64,000 nucleotides of DNA from an uncultured Bacteroidales bacterium (GTDB lineage: Bacteria > Bacteroidota > Bacteroidia > Bacteroidales > Bacteroidaceae). The notes under the pieces are model-generated. The model saw only the letters and a list, made by a program, of their open reading frames with translations. It was not told where the DNA came from and ran no database searches. Of the stretch, positions 57,607 to 64,000 are shown one piece after another. The position numbers and the translations under genes were made by a program. The stretch is taken from contig CADAGO010000001.1 in the NCBI GenBank assembly GCA_902787555.1, positions 1-64,000 on the forward strand, in the 5' to 3' direction. Positions within the stretch are counted from its first letter, which is position 1; each line of letters starts with the position of its first letter.

Positions 57607-57620
57607 TTGATTTAAATCAA
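57607..57620. promoter_or_regulatory. FNR/CRP-like palindrome
   Basis: TTGATTTAAATCAA is a perfect match to the FNR half-site arrangement TTGAT-N4-ATCAA. Its centre is about 80 bases upstream of the expected start of the small-peptide transcript and roughly 105 bases after the end of the GT2 gene on the minus strand. A Crp/Fnr-family activator is the natural candidate. The rest of 57380-57725 has no gene. Confidence 0.45.
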
Positions 57621-57725
57621 TGTTTGTAATCGCAAACACCTCAAAAAACAGCGAAAAAAGCATCATAAAGGGATGGTTGCGACTTATGCATTCTCGCCTC
57701 TTGAAACCCTCGAAAAACGGGATAT

Positions 57726-58895
57726 TCAAGAAGGCTCACCTTCCAGCACACATCCAGCAGTCAGGATGCATCCAAGACGTGACGAATAAGTAGCTAAATG
57801 TATGATCGTTTGTTTGTCTTGTGCTTTTCGTTCGATTTCCTCCAGTATCTCCTCGTACGAGTATTCATCTACATCATACACCACGAAGTCGTAATGTACC
57901 GTCTGATTCTCTTCAATATCGTACGTCAGCTGGTTATAGTCGCAGATGGCAGCCATCGCTTCGAGCGTCTTGTTCGACCCTCTCAGCAAGAAGCGCGTGG
58001 TCTGAAGATACTGTAATACCGTCATTGGTTTCTCAAACACGCCCTTCACCTTACGGGTCAAGAACTCGCTTGCGCCCTTTAGATAAATTGCCGAACGGAT
58101 TGGAACAGACAGTATCCAGTTGTAGTTAGAATAGTGCTTCTTGAAAAAGATATACATGGCCTCATAGAACACATATACATACCTGAACGTATTCTTCTGC
58201 GTACTTTCACCCTTATAATGCATAATACGCGACGGGATGTAGTAGTTCTGATTCCCCGTCTGGAGCATACGATACGACAGGTCTATGTCCTCACCGTACA
58301 TGAAGAAGTCCTCGTCGAGTAACCCGCACTCATCGAGTACCGACCTGCGGAGAAACATGCATGCGCCCGAGATAATCTCAATAGGTGTTGCAGCATACTC
58401 GTCAAGATACTTCATATAATAACGCCCAAACACCCTGCTATGAGGAAACAACTTCGTTAGACCCGCCATCTTGCAGAACGCAGTAAACGGCGTAGGCACC
58501 CCGCGGCGTGATTCAGGAGCGAACTGGCCGTTTTCGCAAAGCATCCTGACGCCCGTAGCACCCACTTCGGGATGCGCATCCATCAGTTCGATACAGTCGT
58601 GCAATAAATGTTCGTTTACGATGGTATCAGGATTGAGCAGCATTACATATTCGCTCTGCGACTCAGAGATGGCGATGTTATTTGCACGCGCAAAGCCAAT
58701 ATTCTCCTTATTCTCTATAAACCGCACCTGCGGATACAGCTGCCGGTTGAATATTATCGAATCGTCCTGGCTATCATTGTCTACTACGACTACCTGACCC
58801 TCAATGCCCTCCAATGCCTTCAACACCGAATGCAAGCACTGAGCCAAGTAATACTTCACACGATAGTTCACTATGATAACCGTAACCTTCATCAC
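57726..58895 (-). CDS. Glycosyltransferase family 2, rhamnosyltransferase-like
   Basis: A 389-residue enzyme that begins MMKVTVIIVNYRVKYYLAQC, with VVVDNDSQDDS, IGFARANNIAISESQSEYVM, LLNPDT and ACMFLRRSVLDECGLLDEDF. That is the WcaA/RfbN-like GT2 group. The last 130 residues are a helical and beta extension of its own kind (DYNQLTYDIEENQTVHYDFV). It is third in the recR operon, 11 bases after the small membrane protein gene, so it lies apart from the exopolysaccharide locus. Confidence 0.9.
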   Translation of the reverse strand: MMKVTVIIVNYRVKYYLAQCLHSVLKALEGIEGQVVVVDNDSQDDSIIFNRQLYPQVRFIENKENIGFARANNIAISESQSEYVMLLNPDTIVNEHLLHDCIELMDAHPEVGATGVRMLCENGQFAPESRRGVPTPFTAFCKMAGLTKLFPHSRVFGRYYMKYLDEYAATPIEIISGACMFLRRSVLDECGLLDEDFFMYGEDIDLSYRMLQTGNQNYYIPSRIMHYKGESTQKNTFRYVYVFYEAMYIFFKKHYSNYNWILSVPIRSAIYLKGASEFLTRKVKGVFEKPMTVLQYLQTTRFLLRGSNKTLEAMAAICDYNQLTYDIEENQTVHYDFVVYDVDEYSYEEILEEIERKAQDKQTIIHLATYSSRLGCILTAGCVLEGEPS

Positions 58896-58906
58896 ACCTT
58901 ATTATA

Positions 58907-59383
58907 TTATTGGTCTATTTGTTCTTCGCCCTCCTTGTTCAAGCTATTCAGAAATTGTTTCACCTTCCTCGCTGATGGCACACAGAAGAAAGTAGCCACA
59001 AGTGCGATGCACGCACAAAGTATACCCTTATCATCCATCAACAAGAAGTAAACCAGCACACCAGCCTCAGCACACAGCCATAGCAGCAATAGGCGTACAA
59101 GGCTCCATCTATGATAAGACGACAGCGCCTCGTCCTTATCCATACGGCGCAGGCTGCGCTGCGTATTCAGTGAAAACAGCCTCAACGCAAGTGGCACACT
59201 GACAATCGTCAGCAAAATCAGTGCAACATCAACACAAAACTCAAACTGCTGCCCACGAGCAGCCAAAGCCCCATTGGGAATCACGTCAAACTCACCCAGA
59301 ATCCAGGTTAGCACCACGATGCCCCATGCAGCAAACAGCTCCATGCGCAGTTCCTTTATCAATTTATCAATATTTCTTTCCAT
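58907..59383 (-). CDS. Hypothetical membrane protein, 158 residues
   Basis: About four hydrophobic spans (for example LFAAWGIVVLTWILGEF, VDVALILLTIVSVPLALRLF, LLLLWLCAEAGVLVYFLLM and ILCACIALVATFFCVPSA) with a basic loop in the middle. No motif or family is recognised. It lies between recR and the GT2 gene, with 10- and 11-base gaps, so it is co-transcribed with them. Confidence 0.8.
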   Translation of the reverse strand: MERNIDKLIKELRMELFAAWGIVVLTWILGEFDVIPNGALAARGQQFEFCVDVALILLTIVSVPLALRLFSLNTQRSLRRMDKDEALSSYHRWSLVRLLLLWLCAEAGVLVYFLLMDDKGILCACIALVATFFCVPSARKVKQFLNSLNKEGEEQIDQ

Positions 59384-59393
59384 ATTGTATTAT

Positions 59394-60008
59394 CTAACTC
59401 CGAAACTCTACCCTATTCACTATCGAGCGTCCCAACGTTACCTCATCGGTATATTGCAACTCATCGTTCACCGAGAGTCCTCGCGCCAACACTGACAGTT
59501 TGGTTCCCTCGTACTGCGACAGTTTACGCGAGATATAGAAATTCGTTGTGTCGCCCTCCATCGTGGAACTCAGTGCAAGAATCACTTCAGCAACACCTCC
59601 GTGTGCCACACGTTCCACCAGACTCTGGATCTCGAGGTCAGCAGGACCGATACCATCGAGCGGACTAATCACGCCCCCCAGCACATGATACAACCCATGA
59701 TACTGGTTCGTCGCTTCAACAGCCATCACGTCACGGATATTCTCTACCACACAAATCAGCGTCCTGTCCCTCGACGGGGAAGCACATATCTGGCACACCT
59801 CATCGTCAGAAATATTATGGCACACTCTGCAATAGTTCACCTCGTGACGCAACTGGGACACCGCATTCGCAAACCCGTCAACTGCTCCGACATCCAACCT
59901 CAACAAATGCAACACCAACCGCAACGCAGACTTGCGGCCAACCCCAGGCAACTTGGAGAACTCATCGACAGCCCTCTCAAACAACTCCGAAGAATAACGC
60001 TGTTCCAT
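59394..60008 (-). CDS. recR: Recombination protein RecR
   Basis: A 204-residue RecR that loads RecA with RecFO on gapped DNA. It has the helix-hairpin-helix [17 protein letters not shown], the four-Cys zinc finger [16 protein letters not shown], and a Toprim domain ([15 protein letters not shown]). I take the ATG at 60008 ([17 protein letters not shown]): the earlier GTG at 60056 is at or before the transcription start set by the box at 60061-60068. Length is then typical. Confidence 0.96.
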   Translation of the reverse strand: MEQRYSSELFERAVDEFSKLPGVGRKSALRLVLHLLRLDVGAVDGFANAVSQLRHEVNYCRVCHNISDDEVCQICASPSRDRTLICVVENIRDVMAVEATNQYHGLYHVLGGVISPLDGIGPADLEIQSLVERVAHGGVAEVILALSSTMEGDTTNFYISRKLSQYEGTKLSVLARGLSVNDELQYTDEVTLGRSIVNRVEFRS

Positions 60009-60060
60009 TTCTGTCTTTTTGATAGTGAGATTCCTTGTAACACAATTCAGAATCACGCTG

Positions 60061-60068
60061 CAAATTTA
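60061..60068 (-). promoter_or_regulatory. Promoter -7 box of recR
   Basis: Minus-strand TAAATTTG. It decides the recR start in favour of the ATG at 60008. Confidence 0.65.
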
Positions 60069-60184
60069 CGCATTTTTCTTGATAAAAGCACTATGAAAAA
60101 GCAAAATTCGACTCTTTATGCATTTTTTTAAGCCCAAACCATCATTTTTCGTTAAAAACATTTGGTTAGTAAAAAATAATGTAT

Positions 60185-60192
60185 TAACTTTG
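60185..60192 (+). promoter_or_regulatory. Promoter -7 box of the HU-like gene
   Basis: TAACTTTG with TTTGG about 20 bases upstream. The gene starts at 60350, giving a leader of about 150 bases in which I see no gene. Confidence 0.65.
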
Positions 60193-60349
60193 CCGTACAC
60201 CTTTTGGAAATTAGATGTAGAAAAAACAAATAGTAAGTCTAGAGCAAATAAAGCAGGAGGTGTAGAGAAAAGAAAGAATATATGTAGACCTAATCATTTG
60301 ATGACAAGAAGGGAACGATAGGTACAAAAGCGAATGAGTTGAAGAAAAG

Positions 60350-60742
60350 ATGAGTATCAGATACCGACTGACCGAAGTAAAAGACAACATCAGCAGCAAG
60401 CCCAAAAAAGGCTATTATGCACAAGTTGTCACCAAGGGGACGATCGACACCCAGACATTATGTAAGCAAATCGCAGCAGGCTGTTCACTATCTACAGCCG
60501 ACATGACAGCAGCCATCATCGCACTGTCGCAGCAACTCACTGAATGTCTGCTCGATGGATACAACGTAAACATAGAAGGAATCGGTACCTTTTCTCTGTC
60601 TGCTGAATCGAAAGTAGTGCAGAAGAAAACCGACATCCGAGCACAGTCAGTACGCGTCAAAAGCGTCAACTTCCGCTCAGCAGTCAGTCTCAAGAAAGCG
60701 ATGCAAGAATCAAAGTTCGAGCGGGAGCAGATGAAAGAATAA
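60350..60742 (+). CDS. HU-like DNA-binding protein
   Basis: A 130-residue basic protein of the Bacteroidetes HU-like family. The front MSIRYRLTEVKDNISSKPKK is followed by GYYAQVVTKGTIDTQTLCKQ, helices (AAGCSLSTADMTAAIIALSQQL) and the HU turn NVNIEGIGTFSLSAES. Unlike canonical 90-residue HU it has an extended front and a charged tail. It probably helps pack DNA. Its promoter is the box at 60185. Confidence 0.85.
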   Translation: MSIRYRLTEVKDNISSKPKKGYYAQVVTKGTIDTQTLCKQIAAGCSLSTADMTAAIIALSQQLTECLLDGYNVNIEGIGTFSLSAESKVVQKKTDIRAQSVRVKSVNFRSAVSLKKAMQESKFEREQMKE

Positions 60743-60792
60743 AACAAAAACAGATAAATTGAGTATTAACAATTCACAAAAGACATTGAACA

Positions 60793-61272
60793 ATGAAAAG
60801 AAATCTCATTCTCAGCATGGCAATCCTCGCAGCGTTTGCCCTCGTATCATGCAAATCTACTGAAAGCAGCTACAAGAAAGCATACGACAAAGCAAAGCAG
60901 CAAGAGCAAGCACAGCAAGTGAACACACCCGTACAGGTAACACCAGTTGTTACACCAGTACAGACTGTCACCCCAGTGACAACAACACAACCCGAAGACA
61001 ACTCAGATCTTCGCACAGAGAATCTTACAGCAGTTAGCGGCACACTCAAGGCATACAACGTAGTATGTGGATCATTCCGCAGCCTCGACAACGCCAACAA
61101 TCTCTGCAGCACACTCAAGAACAAAGGCTACAGCGCAATCATTGCGCAGAACCCGGCAACAGGCATGTATCGCGTCATTGCGACATCAACCAACACAAAG
61201 TCTGATGCCATATCAAGCCGTGACAAACTGCGCTCTACCTACCCAGACGCTTGGGTACTCTATGCGAAGTAA
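60793..61272 (+). CDS. SPOR-domain lipoprotein
   Basis: A 159-residue lipoprotein. The lipobox is LVSC with Cys20. A spacer rich in Lys/Gln is followed by a Pro/Val/Thr repeat (TPVQVTPVVTPVQTVTPVTT), then a SPOR domain (about 85-159: YNVVCGSFRSLDNANNLCST, IIAQNPATGMYRVIATSTN). SPOR binds denuded peptidoglycan, so the protein should sit at the cell wall, often at the division site. A strong terminator follows at 61355. Confidence 0.92.
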   Translation: MKRNLILSMAILAAFALVSCKSTESSYKKAYDKAKQQEQAQQVNTPVQVTPVVTPVQTVTPVTTTQPEDNSDLRTENLTAVSGTLKAYNVVCGSFRSLDNANNLCSTLKNKGYSAIIAQNPATGMYRVIATSTNTKSDAISSRDKLRSTYPDAWVLYAK

Positions 61273-61354
61273 AGAAATATATTTTCAATCAGCTTAGTTT
61301 AAGCACATTTTAATTTCTTTTTGGTAAGTGAGAATAATGTAAGAATTATCTCGG

Positions 61355-61388
61355 ACAGTCGCGAGTTGTGAAACCCGCGACTGTTTTC
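61355..61388 (+). terminator. Terminator after the SPOR gene
   Basis: ACAGTCGCG and CGCGACTGT form a 9-bp stem (extendable), followed by TTTTCTT, about 80 bases after the stop. From there to 61546 nothing else is seen. Confidence 0.8.
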
Positions 61389-61546
61389 TTACACCACCCC
61401 TAAACCCACGTGAAAGGCACACAATTTGCATATATCACTCATCAACAGGCAAGCAAAAAGGCGAAAAATCACAATCTCAACCCACGAAAAACACTTAAAA
61501 AAACATTAAAAACGGTTCTTTAGGTGTTTTTCTCGTTTTTTTTTCG

Positions 61547-61554
61547 TAACTTTG
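61547..61554 (+). promoter_or_regulatory. Promoter -7 box of the glycogen synthase-like gene
   Basis: TAACTTTG followed by CAGTG, 30 bases before the ATG at 61585. Confidence 0.7.
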
Positions 61555-61584
61555 CAGTGCAAAAAAGAACCAAAACCTTGATTC

Positions 61585-62403
61585 ATGAAAGCTAATAAGG
61601 TATTATACATCACGACAGAAATGATTCCCTACGTGTCCGAAAACCCATTATCGGTCAAAGGGCGTTTCCTTCCCCAGCAGATTCAGGAACTGGGTCACGA
61701 AATCCGCACTTTCTCTCCTAACTGGGGAAACATCAACGAACGCAGGAATCAACTGCATGAAGTGATTCGCCTATCAGGTATGAACATCATCATCGACGAC
61801 ACCGATCACCCATTGCTCATTAAGGTAGCATCGCTGCAGGAGGCACGTATGCAGATCTATTTCATCGACAACGATGAGTATTTCTCACGCAGAGGTGTGC
61901 TGGCAGACGAAACCGGTCAGGAGTATACAGACAACGGTGAACGTGCGGTGTTCTACGCACGCGGTGTACTGGAAACGATGAAGAAACTTCGCTGGATACC
62001 CGACGTGATTCATTGTCACGGATGGGCAGCAGCTATTGCGCCACTTCTCATCAAGCGTGCCTATCAGGACGAACCATCGTTCTGCGACTCGAAGGTGGTT
62101 GTTTCCGTCTCAGCTTCCGAATTCAAGACAGATATGGGTGCTACCTTCCAGCGCAGCATACCATTTAAAGACATCACGTCGAAAGACATTGCCGACGTGT
62201 GTACAGGTAACTGCACCTATGAGGAACTTGCCAAGATAGCAATTAAGTTCTCTGACGGTGTGGTATTCGAATCGAAACGCATGCCAACTGAAATCACTTC
62301 GTATGCCAAGTCACTGGGCCGCCCTATACTCACCTATCAAGGCGACGAAGGGTATGCAGAGGCTTACAGTGCATTCTATGATTCACTGATACCTGAAAAG
62401 TAA
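61585..62403 (+). CDS. Glycogen/starch synthase, N-terminal half
   Basis: A 272-residue protein matching only the first Rossmann domain of GT5 glycogen synthase: VLYITTEMIPYVSENPLSVK (KxGGL-type donor loop replaced by PLSVKGRF), PDVIHCHGWAAAIAPLLIKR and DGVVFESKRMPTEI. The second, ADP-glucose-binding domain is absent. Single-domain forms of this kind are common in Bacteroidales, so this is not a truncation artefact, but catalysis alone is doubtful. It may act with another subunit. The next gene, DUF4270, follows 56 bases later. Confidence 0.85.
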   Translation: MKANKVLYITTEMIPYVSENPLSVKGRFLPQQIQELGHEIRTFSPNWGNINERRNQLHEVIRLSGMNIIIDDTDHPLLIKVASLQEARMQIYFIDNDEYFSRRGVLADETGQEYTDNGERAVFYARGVLETMKKLRWIPDVIHCHGWAAAIAPLLIKRAYQDEPSFCDSKVVVSVSASEFKTDMGATFQRSIPFKDITSKDIADVCTGNCTYEELAKIAIKFSDGVVFESKRMPTEITSYAKSLGRPILTYQGDEGYAEAYSAFYDSLIPEK

Positions 62404-62459
62404 AGAAACCTCCTTCAAAACTCCCTCTCAAAGGAGATAGAATAGAAAAGAGAAGAGTT

Positions 62460-63845
62460 ATGAAAAAAAATATACTTACCGTTGTTGTGCTTTTGTTCTC
62501 TATCCTGATGGTTGTCACATCATGCGACGACAGCACTGGCACACTCGGTAATGACATGATGCCCTCTCCCGACTACGTATCAAAAGAGAGCAAACTCTAT
62601 GACATACACACACAATCGTACTCGGCTGGCGATTCCGTATTGGCACGCTCAAGCATGTCGTATCTGGGACAATTTACTGATCCAGAGACAGGCACCATCA
62701 TCAAGTCAGATTTCCTGGCTCAGTTTCACTGTATCGATGATTTTGCTTTCCCCGACTCTATTCTCAACAACAGCATCATTTCGACGGAATTGCGGTTGTT
62801 CGTCTCGAAATTCGTAGGCGACTCATTGGCTACATTCAAAATCAGTGTCTATCCCCTAACCAAGGTGATGAACCCTGATGCCGACTACTACACGAACATC
62901 AACCCTGCTCAATACTGCGACACAACCGTGGAACCGCTGACAGTGAAGTGGTTCACACTTTCTGACCTCACAGTTGACGAAAATGAGCGCAACAAGGTAG
63001 GATACCAGAACCAAATCGTGATTCCGCTACCCAACGAAATGGGCATCCAAATATGGAACGCATGGAAAGAGCATCCCGAATATTTCCGCAATAGTGAGAG
63101 TTGGATTAATAGCGGGCTGCCTGGTTGCAAGGGCTTCTATTTCAAATTGGAAAGCGGTGACGGTGCATTGGCTTATATCAACATTGCTCAGTATAACATC
63201 AACTACCGATACCACGAAATCTATCGCGAACAGGAGGTTGATACAACTGGAATCTGTCAGTTTGCCATGACCGAAGAAGTGATTCAGGCTACGCACTTTG
63301 CGAACACCAACCTTGAACAGTTGTTGGCAGACAACACATGCACGTATCTGAAGAGTCCTGCAGGTCTCTTCACGTTGGCAACAATCCCTGTTGACCAGAT
63401 TACCACTACTGATACCATCAATCAAGCAAAGGTTGTGTTTACACGCTACAACGACAAAATTGACCATCGATTCCGCCTCGATATCCCCAAGTACCTGCTG
63501 ATGGTACGACTGGACGACTACAACAACAGATTCTTTGAGAACTATCAGTTGGCAGATGCAAATAGATCCTATTTGAGTATGTTCAATAGTACTAACAACA
63601 CTTACACATTCAATAATATTTCTCACCTGCTCAACATCATGTCAAATGAATTGAAAGACGGCACAGCCAGCCCTAATTATAATAAGGTGTTGCTGATTCC
63701 TGTAGAGCCGACCTTCGAGTCATCGACCGCATCGACGAAGAATCTGGTGAAACTCTGTCATGACTTCTCTATGACAAGTGCACGATTAGTGGGAGGGAAA
63801 GACCCTGTGAAATTGGAAATCATCTATAGCAGATTTACAAAATAA
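62460..63845 (+). CDS. DUF4270 lipoprotein
   Basis: A 461-residue lipoprotein with lipobox VTSC (Cys22) followed by DDSTGTLGNDMMPSPDYV, the usual DUF4270 opening, and the family's beta-rich body (YLGQFTDPETGTIIKSDFLA). DUF4270 proteins are outer-surface proteins of Bacteroidetes of unknown function. It lies after the glycogen-synthase-like gene on the same strand, a conserved-looking pairing, and is closed by a terminator at 63849. Confidence 0.88.
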   Translation: MKKNILTVVVLLFSILMVVTSCDDSTGTLGNDMMPSPDYVSKESKLYDIHTQSYSAGDSVLARSSMSYLGQFTDPETGTIIKSDFLAQFHCIDDFAFPDSILNNSIISTELRLFVSKFVGDSLATFKISVYPLTKVMNPDADYYTNINPAQYCDTTVEPLTVKWFTLSDLTVDENERNKVGYQNQIVIPLPNEMGIQIWNAWKEHPEYFRNSESWINSGLPGCKGFYFKLESGDGALAYINIAQYNINYRYHEIYREQEVDTTGICQFAMTEEVIQATHFANTNLEQLLADNTCTYLKSPAGLFTLATIPVDQITTTDTINQAKVVFTRYNDKIDHRFRLDIPKYLLMVRLDDYNNRFFENYQLADANRSYLSMFNSTNNTYTFNNISHLLNIMSNELKDGTASPNYNKVLLIPVEPTFESSTASTKNLVKLCHDFSMTSARLVGGKDPVKLEIIYSRFTK

Positions 63846-63848
63846 GAG

Positions 63849-63885
63849 AAAGAGTTGGAAACGTTTCCAACTCTTTTCTTTTTAT
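63849..63885. terminator. Terminator after the DUF4270 gene
   Basis: AAGAGTTGGAAAC and GTTTCCAACTCTT form a perfect 13-bp stem with almost no loop, followed by a T-rich run. It also precedes the end of the minus-strand gene at 63882. Confidence 0.8.
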
Positions 63886-64000
63886 TCTACCGACTCTACC
63901 GTGACACCTTCGATGGATGATAGAATGTCGAGCATCTGCTGACGTAAGCGATTGCGCCGAACATGGAGATCGAGGCTCACGATGTACAATGGATGACCTG
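63882..64000 (-). CDS. C-terminal end of a gene cut by the right edge
   Basis: The minus-strand frame reads GHPLYIVSLDLHVRRNRLRQ, then QMLDILSSIEGVTVESVE, and ends in TAA at 63882. The shape (beta strand, helix, GVTVESV strand) is like the last part of an ACT-like or other small regulatory domain, but the family cannot be told from 38 residues. Confidence 0.6.
   Translation of the reverse strand, partial: GHPLYIVSLDLHVRRNRLRQQMLDILSSIEGVTVESVE

Overview
The window comes from a Bacteroidales genome, most likely a Prevotella/Segatella-type gut or oral anaerobe. The evidence is repeated promoter boxes of the form TAnnTTTG (typical of Bacteroidetes sigma factor), class-specific families (DUF4270, DUF6261, TlpA with a DUF4369-like front, C10 protease, N-terminal-only glycogen/starch synthase), many SPI/SPII signal peptides, and weak Shine-Dalgarno sites. 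No plasmid or intact prophage genes are visible.

Layout. 1-2800: an accessory edge with a frameshifted gene, a large inverted repeat around an AT palindrome, a tiny ORF coupled to an ankyrin lipoprotein, and an Rhs/YD-repeat remnant. 2800-13500: housekeeping carbon metabolism and translation (pfkA, a TlpA-like thioredoxin, DUF554, tRNA-Arg(CCG), phosphoglucomutase, lysS, gpsA, pgi), with a duplicated lysS tail. 13500-19600: repeats, a UvrD/PcrA helicase, and an unusual acyltransferase-3/DUF4886 fusion next to a GT2 gene. 20227-31850: one long minus-strand exopolysaccharide operon, with initiating sugar transferase, SLBB export protein, Wzz, Wzx, TupA-like ATP-grasp, Wzy, three GT2 enzymes and a GH16 hydrolase. 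A single promoter near 31955 can drive it. 32100-37000: plus-strand esterase-like protein, an N-domain-less ClpB, and a DUF6261 protein whose leader holds five 40-bp repeats. 37000-47200: TPR-phoH-purC-ubiE-aroE operon, glnS and a large GH2 beta-galactosidase with a Gln-rich insert. 47200-48100: a gene graveyard with a thioesterase start fragment and a TonB end fragment. 48100-57200: YccF, two secreted proteins sharing a KDGT-like front, L21/L27, a K+ channel with a zinc ribbon tail, a C10 protease and a second GH2 enzyme. 57200-64000: a 25-residue membrane peptide with its own promoter, terminator and FNR-like box; recR operon; HU-like and SPOR proteins; glycogen synthase; DUF4270 lipoprotein; and a cut gene at the right edge.

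Functionally the window joins central sugar phosphate metabolism (PfkA, Pgm, Pgi, GlgA-like), cell-surface polysaccharide assembly, and glycan-degrading/secreted enzymes. The most unusual items are the acyltransferase-lipobox-DUF4886 fusion, the isolated 25-residue membrane peptide unit, the repeat-bearing DUF6261 leader, the in-frame lysS tail duplication and the decayed Rhs/ankyrin locus. All family assignments are from reading motifs; no database search was run.
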